Source: Myoxocephalus aenaeus (taxonomy: Eukaryota; Chordata; Actinopteri; Perciformes; Cottidae). From it: a DNA stretch of 64,000 bases. The translations under genes were made by a program, and so were the position numbers. This document shows positions 32,201 through 43,381 of this stretch, one piece after another. The notes under the pieces are model-generated. The model was given only the letters and a program-made list of their open reading frames with translations, was not told the origin of the DNA and searched no databases. Numbering within the stretch: position 1 is the first letter of the stretch; each line of letters starts with the position of its first letter. The stretch covers positions 1,466,001 through 1,530,000 of the forward strand of contig JBAMJR010000004.1 of the NCBI GenBank assembly GCA_038501785.1, written 5' to 3'.

Positions 32201-33483
32201 TAATTGACACGATTGTGGGTTTGTTTCTCTGCATGTCCTTTAACACTGTATTATAGAGGTTTTGTTTTTAAACACTGCTGCAAATGCATTTTTTACAACC
32301 CACAGCAAAAGCAAATACAGCATTCCTCGACAGAAATAGATGGTCTTTTATTATTTGTCCCATAAGCAGGGCAGGCTGTTTGCTCGAGGGATCGGGAATA
32401 CCTTGACTTCTGGGTCCAACATTTCCATGACTCACATTAAATGGCTGGCGCCAGTCCGATAGCTATATGGACAAGCGTGTCAGAGGTTGAGGGCGAAGGA
32501 AACAAAAAGACTGATAGTAAATGAAACAATCATGCATTTACAGTGTTCATTATTACTTCATGTTTTAGCTGCCAATGTTTGAACACCAGCTGATGTGTGA
32601 CACCTGTTATAGTATGATTAATGAGCAAACCTGAGGGAGCGCACAGTGATCCGCCTTGTAGGCTCTTTTGCTGGCATAAAGACATTTAAAAAAGATCAAT
32701 GAGGTAAATTATGTCAGTGAGTTGTGGATGAGTCATCACTGATGCAGTTCAGCACTGATTAAAAGAAGTTGCTGTTCATGGGCTACTCAAGTTACTCTGG
32801 ATGTTCTGGACAATTTGACAGCCCCTTCTTTTATGACAGTTAAAAAAATACAAATTCATATCTATTTTATTGTTATTGTTCAAGCCAGGGTGTTTTTGTG
32901 TGTCTATCAAGTGTGGTCTACATTCTGAGCTTTACACAGCTGCCTCCTTCATGACATGCTATGTAACTTCCTGTTTGGCCTAAAAAGCCTGTATTGGATA
33001 GAAGCAATTGGTATAGCTTGCACAATAAAGTCAGATGTAGAGACGGTGGCTGCACTGTGACTGTGTGGCAGGAAGCATGGCATGTCATTTAAGTGACGTG
33101 ATGGAATCCCCTCAGTAAATGTGATGAGGTCTTATAGGGACAACCTTTACTTTATGCGGCAGGGAAAACCACTCTTGCCCTCACATCGGGTTGTGTGAAG
33201 TCAGCCAGTGCATTCGTCTTCCTTCCTCCTCTGCTTTCTTGTACTTCCTGCTGTGGCTTAATCACAAGTTCTATGCACAGTGTTTTGTGTTTGGCAGGTT
33301 GGTGTCTGCCTCTCACCCACTCACTAAGTCTCCAAAGGAGATTAGCGACTGGGGATCCTTCCAAACTTTCTAAATACTCTCCAGCAATTGCCCTAGATTG
33401 GGGAGCACCACTGAATACAATGATATGATGAATGTAGCTTTTGCCCCCCTTGGTAAAGTCAGCTTGGATGGGCGACGAGTTAT

Positions 33484-33752
33484 GGTCCATGCCTACTACT
33501 CATTATATGAATAATTTCTGTCATATTCATGTTACGTTGTTCATTCTGTACACATGACATTTATTGCTTCTGTCCATCCGGGGAGAGGGATCCTCCTCTG
33601 TTGCTCTCCTGAAGGTTTCTTCCTTTTTTTGGGAGTTTTTCCTGATCCGATGTGAGGTCCCGGGACAGATGTCATATGTGTAATGATTGTAAAGCCCTCC
33701 GAGGCAAATTTATGATTTTGGGCTATACAAAATAAACTGAATTGAATTGAAT
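33484..33752 (+). mobile_element. LINE 3' UTR fragment with (AATTG)n tail
   Basis: The order 'tctgtccatccggggagagg', 'ttgctctcctgaaggtttct', 'gttttt cctgatccgatgtg' and 'gggctatacaaaataaactg' with the tail 'aattgaattgaa' is a very common 3' end of a percomorph non-LTR element. It is truncated 5', with no coding part. Confidence 0.6.
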
Positions 33753-35697
33753 CATGATTGTCTCCTGTTTTTGATGGAGATAGAATACACTTTGTTGCAG
33801 GCACAAAGCTGTTAAATGGAGGTTAACCAGTGAGGTTTTGAATGATAGATTATTTAAATTTGGTTTATGATGAAGAGGAGGTGGATGGAAGATGCAGATT
33901 CCCTGTATTTTTTTGTACTGTCACAGTTGCATGGACTTGGTGAGGTAATGCCTGCTGCCCTCTCTTTTTCTTGGCTGCTTTTCTTCTTTTCCCACTCCCT
34001 ATAGCAGCTCTACAATTAAAAAAAGCCTTTAACTCACAGCCCCAAAGCTTTTGTAAAAAGTCTTTGTTCTGCTGCCACATCAACAGCAGCAGTGGTGGGT
34101 GGAACACATCTTAAATTATATTTCAAATTAATTATTCCTTCTCCTTGACTTAATCAGCGTGGGAGAATAAAGGTGTTAAGATTTGGCAGACTTGTCTTTT
34201 GGTAAAGCATTGTTAAAAATTAGCTTAGATGTCTATTCAGGTCGTACAGCAATGAAGACATTAATAAATGTATTAGAAGAAACTTGTGAGGTTTTAAAAT
34301 GTCAAAATGCACAGCATTTATTGCAATATTCGTAATTGTATTAAGCAAAAAATCTGACATGGTTTTGACAAAAATAAATAGTTTTTAAGCCTTTAAAAGT
34401 CTTCATACTGTCACAATAAAGTAAAAACTCAACATCCTGACTTGCCAGCGCTGTCAAAATGAATCATTTTTTACAACCAAACGTCACACAGCCGCTCACA
34501 CTGCGTGAGCTGAAATGTTAATTACACATCACTGAATAGCTGCTACCACATTTTATAACATTTCACCCTGTTTTCCTCAATGCAATGTGGTGATATTCCA
34601 CAATTAACATCACTTAAAACTTTCTTACAATGTGACCAAACTGCATCACGGGCTCCATCATCACACTTGACCACAGCACAGAACACCAAGAAAATGACAG
34701 ACTGTGAAGGTTTCCTCTGTTGCGTTTGGATTAAGTCAGCGAGCTCATAGTCTAAAAGGCACTTCAGAACTCACAGCTACAACATACAGTCATTTCAATT
34801 AAACCATCAGTGCGGCGCACACAACAAGTCTGCACTGTCAAAATGCTCATCTATTTTATATTATCCCTCCAACATGTATACTACTTTATCCAGCCAAAGA
34901 ATCATCAATCATTTAAACAAAATATACACCATGTATGTAATGTACAACTATACTGACTTGAGGTAATACATTAGACCGATTTGTCCAAACCTTTAACAAC
35001 ATTAGAGAACATTAATACTCTAGATTTAGATGTTGTCTATAGTGTTATTCCACATATAAGACCTGCACATTTATTTTGGAATGATAACTGGCTCCTGCTG
35101 TAGTTTGGAGGTGGGGCTACACTCCTGTTCACATTTGGATTGTAGTGTGTGCCTTAAAGACACAATTGACAAATTAGTCACCATAATGTTGCTTTCCATG
35201 TTACACAGGCTATTTGACACACATTTACCAGAATGCTACGAAATAAGCTCATTAGAAACTGTCACAAAGGCGGAATTACTTTTGCATTTAAATGCTTACT
35301 GCCATTACAATCTACACACACAACCTACACAAGTTGTCGGCCTATTCTTCTTTAAAGGATATTCTATATTTTTTACAATGAATTGATCATACTGATTATT
35401 ATTTCCTGTGCAGCCAAAGTGTTATACTGATTATTCCTCTGGGTTTTAAATCTCCATCAATGTCCAAAAACTATTAAAAATACATCTGTGAGTCACACGG
35501 CGACATGTTCCTTCATTACATGGGCAGTGTAGTTTATTTTACATTGATATATGTATGCAGTCCTGCTGCTGTAAATATTTGCTAGTGTACCAAATCTGCT
35601 ACAGAAAGTCTTACATTGTAAACACATTTTACTTCAGTTCTTCAGGAACAGTTGCAAAAAAACGGCAGTGATCACCTGGTTAAGAAAATTGATTGGC
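33753..35697. other. Intergenic, nothing recognised
   Basis: AT-rich unique sequence with no gene or structured repeat seen. Part of it could be the distal 3' UTR of gpr26, which is transcribed leftwards. There is no evidence for where that transcript ends. Confidence 0.4.

Positions 35698-35740
<43 letters not shown>
35698..35740. repeat. TA microsatellite
   Basis: A (TA)n tract of about 43 bp directly abutting the left end of the deleted Tc1 element. It probably grew from the TA target site. Confidence 0.95.
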
Positions 35741-35741
<1 letters not shown>

Positions 35742-36287
35742 TACCGTTCAAAAGTTTGGGGTCACCCAGACTCATTTTCAGTTTCTTCGCAATTTCTCGC
35801 ATGGAATAGCCTTCATTTCTAAGAACAAGAATAGACTGGCGAGTTTCACATGAAAGTTCTCTTTTTCTGGCCATTTTGAGAGTATAATCAAACCCACAAA
35901 TGTGATGCTCCAGATACTCAACTAGCTCAAAGGACGGCCAGTTTTGTAGCTTCTCTCACCAGCATAACTGTTTTCAGCTCTGCTAACATAATTGCACAAA
36001 GGGTTTTCAAGGGTTTTCTAATCATCCATTAGTCTTCTAAGGCGATGAGCAAACACAATGTACCATTAGAACACTGGCGTGATAGTTGCTGGAAATGGGC
36101 CTCTATACACCTATGTAGATATTTCATTAAAAACCAGACGTTTCCACCTAGAATAGTCATTTACCACATTAACAATGTATAGTGTATTTCTGATTAATTT
36201 AATGTTATCTTCATTGAAAAAAACAGTGCTTTTCTTTGAAAAATAAGGACATTTCTAAGTGACCCCAAACTTTTGAACGGTAGTGTA
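35739..36287 (-). mobile_element. Internally deleted Tc1-like transposon
   Basis: The ends are CTACCGTTCAAAAGTTTGGG and its inverse at 36257-36287 ('ccccaaacttttgaacggta', then 'gtgta'), flanked by TA. Next to the left end, a minus-strand frame keeps the first part of a Tc1 transposase: MARKRELSCETRQ, then a helix-turn-helix with EGYSMREIAKKLKMS (about 35874 down to 35770). The DDE domain is gone. It lies about 200 bp beyond the gpr26 stop codon, so it may be transcribed in the gpr26 3' UTR. Confidence 0.82.
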
Positions 36288-36484
36288 TATTTGTGACCTA
36301 TTTTAAAGACTTGTCTCCTCAGTACGGAATGCATGATCTTGGGGTGCCACAGACAGGATGGGAAGGTTGTCTCGTTGGTTTTAGTCTTTTCATGGGATTT
36401 GCTAAAAATAAGAAAAATAGAGGATATTGCCAGCCTTGTCCTTCAACAATAATTATGTTAACAGTTCACTCTGATGTTACACCG

Positions 36485-38227
36485 TCACGCAGAGGTCTGT
36501 CGGATGTTGTTGGTTGTGTTAGAGTTGTTGTCGCTCCTCACTGCGCTGTTCTCCATCCAGAGGGAGGAGGAGTTGAGTGGACTTCTCTTGAGGACTTTGT
36601 TAGCCAGAAGGTTGCAGGTCTTCCTGTACTGGTGACGCAGAAGCGAGTAGACAAACGGGTCACTTGCTGCCTTGCTGTAGGCCAAACATTTGGACAGCAC
36701 TCCCCAGTGAGGGCTTATGGGCCCTGGGAAGAAGAGCTCTACAATTCTACCTCAAATAAAGACAAAAGAAGAAGAAAAAAGGTCACACAGCATCCATAAG
36801 CAAGACGCAAGCCAATATCTTAGATCTGAGTTAGTGGAGTGCAAGACATTTAAAGCAAATTACCCTCCCCCGGTTGCTGTAAAATTGACAAAATGTCATA
36901 ATTTCACTTCACTGAAATGTCACCACTGTGTTGGGGAATGTGAACTGATGGGTGTCAGTTTTGCAGCTTCCGGACTTCTCGCTGGTTAAAATAATGTGCA
37001 TGACACATATTTGTTCCTATTAAATGAAATGTAATAGGAAATGTGCCAAAACCAACAGGAGAATTGTTTTGTCTTCAATCTGTCTGTCTGTCTTAATTGG
37101 CGTGATCTCCTTCATAGAACATGTCTCACCACCATATCGCTCCTAATGTGCTTCTTTTCTATTTCCATACCACAATATTAACAGCTTCTGACAGGTAGCC
37201 ACCACTAATACTGGGGCTAATACTAATGAGAGGCAGTGATACCATCACTGACTCATTGGCTATCTCCCTCTTTCTCTGTCTCTCTCCCTCTCATCTGTGG
37301 AAACGCAGTAAAAAGGATGAGAAATGAAGAACCAGTGAGCTATGACATTATGAAAAGGAAGCAGTTAAAAACATTACCAGATAACAAGAGAGCATTGATA
37401 ATAATTATCTCCATCTGTATTCAAAAGATAAGGCAAGTAGAAGCACATTAGCAGCAACAAAGTAAAGCAAAGAAAGTCCTGGGAGAGTTGTACTTATGAG
37501 GCTAAACGAGGAAGATAATTCAAATTTATTGTATTGCCAAGCATTGGCAAACGCTGTAGTTCAATCTCCTTTACGTTGCATGTTAAGCATTTCTTTTCAA
37601 TATTGTGGGAGGATGATACTGTACATGGTGTTAAATACCTCACACATGCATTCTCACAAGCACACAAAACAACCATTAGAATCGTATGAATCTCTGCTCA
37701 CCTTGTAATGACATGTGGGGTGAAGCACACCACAAATGTGCCGATGAAAGTACTGATCTTTTTGGTGGCCCTCTGTCGCCTCCGCTTCTGCTCATCCAAG
37801 CATTTCTGCCGCACACTGCCAAAGCACACAGGCACCATTATCTACCCAGGAGGCATGATCAGAGAAGCAGTCCATAGAAAGCATGTGGGATGGACGAGAA
37901 GAAAGCAGTGAACTGTGCCCTGTTATCTCTGAGGATTACATTGGATTCATGTGCATATGCCAATTATGTGAATAGAGAGACATTTAAAGTGTAAATCAGG
38001 ATGGATCGCAAATGATAGATATGCACAAAAAATTATGGAGGCATTTCTGACCTTAATGAGACACTGACAGGCTTGACAGTGTTCAATCTTCATCAGTGGA
38101 GACTTTTATATTCATGTGTAGTCACATAAAATGATGCCCCAGGAAGTTGTGTGTGTGTGGTTTAAAATAGATTAAATATTGTTTTGACAGTAATGCAAAT
38201 AATTACTGTTACCAACTTATGTTATTG

Positions 38228-38314
<87 letters not shown>

Positions 38315-38331
38315 TTTATGTAAATATATAT

Positions 38332-38376
<45 letters not shown>

Positions 38377-39308
38377 CTTTTTACAGATAACTACAAAATA
38401 TATTGTGGAAGAATGGAAGAATGTGCATTACAGTATCCAAGGTGATATTTCCAAATTGCTCAATTTGTCTGACCAACTGAACTAAACCCACCACCACCCT
38501 TTCTATATGATACACTATTGGTGCAGGTTGGTCACTATTTATGAAAGGGAACAGATATGAATAAATTAAGTGAAATACAAATGCATCAAAAGGACAAGTG
38601 GAGTAGACTGAATGCATCTCTATGTATGATCGTTTACCTGGGGTGGATATCCACAAGCAGCATCAACGTCTGCATGGTGATCACGTCGATGCGTTTACAG
38701 TGAAACCTGGCAACTTTCAGCACTTTCCAGTACGTTACACACAACACGATTAGCGTGAGGAGGAACGTGAGAGAGTGCAAAGCCACCGTGAACATGATGA
38801 ACTGCGTACCGGCTCCCTTCGCCCTGACATTGCAGAGAGTGCACGATGCGTAAAGGTGATGGTACCCGACCCAGGAGCGGCAGGTGGCCACTGTCGAGAA
38901 GCAAAGTGAGTGGATCCACGTGTATGCCAGCGCTACCACTGCGTCCCGGTGCCGTATTCTCGAGTGGTAGCTCAGAGGGAACACCACCGCCACCCATCTA
39001 TCGATGCTGAGAGCTGCCATGCTCAGCATGGAGTTAGTGGTGAGAAAAGTGTCGAGGAAACCCACAAATTGGCAGAAGCCGCTGCCTCCGGGGTAGCCCG
39101 TGGTGATGAGCCCGACCAGAGTTAGTGGCATGTTTGACACGCTGAGCAACAGGTTGCAACACGTCAAGTTGAGAATAAAAAGACCGGGTACCTGTTTGCG
39201 GATCTCCGGGTTGTACAGAAAGCAGATCAGCACCACAACGTTGGACAGCAGCGACACGATAATGATCCCCACAACCAAAACGGAGGTAACTATGTCCGCT
39301 GCGTCCAT
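36485..39308 (-). CDS. gpr26: G-protein coupled receptor 26, three coding exons
   Basis: This is an orphan class A receptor, reported as constitutively Gs-coupled and mainly neural. Coding exons on the minus strand are 39308-38638, 37815-37702 and 36746-36485, with GT-AG introns. The 1047 bp encode 348 residues (human about 337). Exon 1 carries TM1-TM5 and the start of the third loop: N-glycosylation is not obvious, TM2 is LFILNLTCCNLLLSVSN, C79 precedes TM3 and the DRY position reads DRW (103-105), as usual for GPR26/GPR78. Exon 2 holds the basic third loop QKRRRQRATKK and TM6. Exon 3 holds TM7 with SDPFVYSLL (the NPxxY equivalent) and a short tail. ATG 39308 was chosen because TM1 follows directly. 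An upstream in-frame ATG at 39389 would add 27 unrelated residues. Chst15 as neighbour favours gpr26 over gpr78. Confidence 0.93.
38230..38371. repeat. Compound CA/TA microsatellite in gpr26 intron 1
   Basis: (CA)n at 38230-38280 runs into (TA)n, a 20-bp interruption and another (TA)n up to 38371. It lies inside the first coding intron and away from the splice sites. Confidence 0.95.
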
Positions 39309-40153
39309 GGTGCTTCCCCTGAAATATCCTGACTGTTGATGAGTGCATCCACCGTCCCGGTGTGAACTGTCATAGTGAGTTGCTGCCACAACATATATGA
39401 GTCCAATACATTGCCATGCTTAACCTCCCGATGTTTCCAAATGTCAGTAAACGAAGCGGTCCCTCCAAAAACGTCCAAGATCAAGTCGCAGGGAAGTCAT
39501 AGAGAAATAATGCTCACCTGATCATAATGAGAACATTTGGAAGGCATTTTCATGGGAATGGGGTCACAGCAGGAGGCTTTTCCCCCCCCCGACAGACAAT
39601 GCAGTATAGTTTCCGAGCCCCCTTCTTGCCTTTGGTCTCACAGCTCAGGGTTTCCTGGCTGCGCAATTGCGCATTGACACGCTGCTCTGAAAGGGACATG
39701 GAAGTACTTCAAGCTTTCGGGCTCTGTAGCTATTTATATTGTCTTATCTCTCAGAGTCTATAGCACGTCGGTGCACCCATGTTAAAAAATAGATTTTTAG
39801 AGCAAAAAATAGAAGCACCACGCACAATTGCGTGGTTTGTGTGAGGCTGATGTCACACGCATCACGTTGAACACAGTTTCTGGTAATGAGATGATTCGTG
39901 CAATACCATAACATAATCAAGTTCATCCCTATTAAAATCGTGCAGTGTAATTCACCGTCGACACTTTATATAATACAATTTCTCAGCAAAAATGTACAGA
40001 GCTTCATCAGTGTGTGTTCAAAGCCTTATATGGACACGGTGTCGCTGAGCCGGAGGAAACCACCGCCTCTGGTTTACAGCACACTGTGTGTACAGCCTCT
40101 GACCTTAGGGACCAGATACTGTGATTTTTGGCCCATTGCAAACATGCGGATGA

Positions 40154-40215
<62 letters not shown>

Positions 40216-41341
40216 GTGTGTGTGTGTGTTTTGTGTGTGTGTGTGTTTTGTGTGTGTGTGTGTGTGTGTTTTGTCAGCAATATGTGCACCAGAGGAATTG
40301 GCAATAATGACCAACTCTGCTGTCATTTCTGCAGAAGTAAAAATCAGAAGAATAAGGGTCACAAGGGCAACATTATTGAAGAGGTATTCAGTCCTGCATT
40401 AACATGTTTACCGTACATGCATAACAGAAGCAAGTATTATGAGCAAAATTTGCTTATGCAGAAAAATACCCCCTGCAACGGGGAAAAGCCCCACCTGCTG
40501 GCAGCAGAATGTGGGGCTGATGTGGTATTAATGGTAGGCCTGATTATCTTACATATTCATCAATCAATATCCTTTTGGATTAATGCATGGCATAAATCAT
40601 GCGGTTATTTATCATATTTAGTCAGTGGCTGCAAATAATGATATATAAATGGTGTTTGAAATGCATTTAGTTCCAGAGGTTGCTAAATTTGGGTAGACCT
40701 ACATCCATAGGATAGACTCATGCTGCACTGTAAAGTGATGAATGTGGTAAAACAACAATGTGCATGCTCAACGTATGAAAATGAAAGCGGAAGGCACACA
40801 CATTTTCACCTGTTGCCCAGCTGCTGTTTTATTGGCTGTTTGCCAATACTGTTGTCATCATTGGCTCGTGGTTTGGCTAGGTAGCAAGGTAACGTTAACT
40901 ATGCTCACCATGCACGATGTGAACAGCGTGATTATGTTTTTGAATAAACAATTAAAAGGTTGTATTTAGAGCAAATAAGCTCAATAGTAAACATTGAGGC
41001 GCCCACCCGCTGCTGGATATTACAGCCGTTAGCAGAGAGTGTGTGTTATTTGGACGGGATAATGTCTGGGTCAACCACAGACTTTCAGGATCTCAAGCAT
41101 CATCTTTCCGAGAGGTTTGCCAAACTTGAAAGCAGCAGGACAACGTGGGGAAACTGGGAGAAGTAGCTAACAAGCTAACAGCTTACCTGACCCAAACTGG
41201 CAGCACATATACACGGGGAACTAACCAGTATAACAACACGTTGATGAGAACGGGTAACCCCAGTGGGATTATACCTCTGTGAAACTATGTGAAAACAAAA
41301 GGTCTTTTCCACCTAAAACGCCACATCTATTATTACTATAT
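39309..41341. other. gpr26 5' flank and intergenic
   Basis: The promoter and 5' UTR of gpr26 should lie in the first part, but no TATA box or clear CpG island was identified. A C-run sits at about 39582-39591. The rest has the microsatellite at 40156-40270. A short frame at 41061-41166 (MSGSTTDFQDLKHHLSERF) might be a retroelement scrap but is too short to assign. Confidence 0.4.
40156..40270 (+). repeat. Interrupted GT microsatellite
   Basis: (TG)n with GCG and GTTTTG interruptions. The 'ttttgtgtgtgtgtg' segment is repeated, which suggests slippage of a compound unit. Confidence 0.95.
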
Positions 41342-41614
41342 TGTGGAAGTTGCATTTAAAAGCAAAAGGCAATTCCTCAAGTTGAGTACACAAGTGTGTG
41401 TCTCGTTTATTTTACATCTCGAAAGATAACACAACACTAACTTAACAAGCATCGGGGCTCCACGTCATCAACAACAGCCGAACTCTTAAAGGGACCGCGA
41501 TCCCGGAACAGTTATATCTACGTGTATAACACATTACTTAAATAACTGCATGAAACAGCAGTGTGTAGAACCACACTAAGAACAAGGGCGAATTATGAAG
41601 TCACATTCACTACA
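41342..41614 (-). repeat. Gypsy 3' LTR
   Basis: The 273-bp LTR runs TGTGGAAGTTGC...TTCACTACA in plus orientation. It carries about 25 bp ('cgatcccggaacagttat' region) that is missing from the other LTR, and lacks 13 bp present there. Confidence 0.88.
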
Positions 41615-41650
41615 CACGTCCCCCCAGAATTCACCAAATAAGAAAAATAA

Positions 41651-42334
41651 TCATCGGAGAGGTGGTCGTATTAACCGGCCAGAACGGCTGTATTTTACAG
41701 GGGGTCGAGGAGAGATCACCGTGGCAGGCGTACCACCATGACACGAGTGTGGGGCCTGGAGTGTGGAAGTCCTGGGAGGGAGGGGAGCAGGGGGTGGGCG
41801 CATAGCTGGAGGACGCCCGCGCCGTGGGGGCTGGGCCAATTCAACGGGCCTAGCAATGTCCAAATGAGCTGGTTTGAGGCGATCAATGGAGAGTCGCTCC
41901 GGCTTACCACCCACGTCCACCACAAAATGTTTGTCTCCCGTCTCCAAAACACGGAATGGGCCCTCGTAGGGCGGGCGTAGCGGTCCTCTGTGAGCCGTCT
42001 GAAGCCCAGCAGGGATGTGCGACTGAGGGAGGCCGTGATGGGAAGTAGGGACAGGTGCGAAAAACCTCGCATTGTCCAGTAGTGCGGCACGCTGGAGAGT
42101 CGCAGACCAGGGAACGGTGGAGGTAGGAACAAAATCCCCTGGAACCCGCAGTGGCTGGCCATAAACAAGCTCCGCGGATGAGGACTGCAGGTCTTCCTTC
42201 GGTGCAGTCCTGATGCCAAGCATCACCCACGGGAGCTTGTCGACCCAGCTGCTGTCCTTGAGGCCGGCACGAAGAGAAGCCTTCATCGACCTATGAAATC
42301 GCTCACAGAGCCTGTTAGCCTGCGGGTGGTATGC
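41651..42334 (-). pseudogene. Gypsy integrase C-terminal part
   Basis: The frame picks up at AYHPQANRLCERFHRSMK, which is the end of the integrase core, and continues through SAELVYGQPLRVPGDF. It then has a GPY/F-like module PPYEGPFRVLETGDKHFVVDV and a proline-rich tail. The catalytic D residues and everything upstream are missing. It stays open to 41651 but cannot encode a working integrase. Confidence 0.85.
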
Positions 42335-42336
42335 AG

Positions 42337-42376
42337 AAATCAGAATCAGAATCAGAAACCGTTTATTTGCCAGGAA
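42337..42376 (-). mobile_element. LINE 3' tail at the Gypsy deletion junction
   Basis: On the minus strand 'cctggcaaataaacggtttc' leads into repeated 'tgattctgattc', the 3' end of an L2/Rex1-like LINE (compare 3600-3625). It lies exactly between the protease and integrase fragments, where about 2 kb of pol would be expected. Confidence 0.6.
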
Positions 42377-42752
42377 AGCGGTTCTTAACATCCACCAACA
42401 GTCCATGCGCAAACAAAAAATCAGCGCCAAGGAGGGGAACGGCGACTTTTGCCGTGACAAAATCCCAGCCAAACTGATGTCCTCCAAAACACAACTCAAT
42501 GTACCTTGTTCCATACGTGCGGATGGGGGTCCCATTAGCCGCTTCCATCGGGGGGCCGTGGCTGTCGGTCACCATGTCCAAACGGGATGCAGGCAGGACG
42601 CTCCTCTGTGCACCAGTGTCGCACAGGAAATGCCGCCCGGAGATGTTGTCACGGATAAAAAGCAGACTGCCTACGCGGCCGTCACTCATGGCCACTAATG
42701 AGTGCCGGCCCTGGCGTTTCCCAACCCGCCGAAACTGCATGGTGAGCGGCAT
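42363..42752 (-). pseudogene. Gypsy aspartic protease fragment
   Basis: The 129-residue frame holds the retropepsin site CDTGAQRSVLPASRL (D at about 45), then ANGTPIRTYG and the second hydrophobic block VAVPLLGADFL. It ends at the LINE-tail junction, where reverse transcriptase should begin. Protease motifs are intact, but it has no polyprotein to act on. Confidence 0.85.
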
Positions 42753-42855
42753 TTAAGAGCCTTCGGTCCAAACTTCTCATGATAGAAGCACAAGCCTGAA
42801 GACGACTGCTGCTGACGAGAAGAGGTTGCTGCGACAAGCGTGGAATCCTCCATTG

Positions 42856-43329
42856 TCACAGGAGCGACAGAGTGTCCTTGACTTGCCAGAAAAAATTTGC
42901 TTCCGCAGCCAGTTCTCGACAGTCAGTGATTGTGGTGTTGGCCAATGCAGCTCTGACTTGGGAAGGCAGCTGACGCAGGAAAAGTTGAACGAAAAGAAAA
43001 TCGGCTCTGTGCTCACCCAGGAGATCCAGCATGCGGTCCATGAGCTCAGACGGTTTGCTATCACCCAGTCCTTGGAGGGAGAAAAGCCTGCTGGCTCTCT
43101 CAGCGTCGGACAGTTCAAAAGTCAGGTGGGCTTTGAGCGCAGCATATTTCCCCGTAGCTGGAGGCTGTTTAAGGAGACCCACCACTCGGGTCGCCGTTGA
43201 GTTACCGAGAGCCGACACAACGTAGTAGTACCGTGTTGCATCCGCGGTTATCTCCCGCAACGCGAACTGCGCCTCAGCCTGGGCAAACCAGAATTCAGAG
43301 AGTTTGAGGGTAACAGCGTTCGCGGCCAT
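42856..43329 (-). pseudogene. Gypsy gag, frameshifted
   Basis: It starts MAANAVTLKLSEFWFAQAEAQF, which resembles fish Gypsy gag. A capsid-like helical stretch of about 150 residues follows. The frame breaks in a T-run near 42894. Other frames continue toward a CFYHEKFG-type Cys-rich motif just before the protease. A one-base loss in the T-run is the simplest cause. Confidence 0.8.
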
Positions 43330-43381
43330 GGTCGAGTCGTGTTTGCGAATACGTCAAGCAAACAAACGTCGGGATCACCAG

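Noticed and set aside
33152..33490. 112-codon minus-strand open frame
   Set aside because: No domain or splice context was recognised, and it partly overlaps a LINE 3' UTR on the other strand. It is most likely chance.
36293..36799. 168-codon plus-strand open frame
   Set aside because: It is the antisense shadow of gpr26 exon 3, whose minus-strand frame has clear receptor motifs and splice sites.
39898..40638. 246-codon frame with Cys-Val repeats
   Set aside because: It is driven by the GT microsatellite at 40156-40270.
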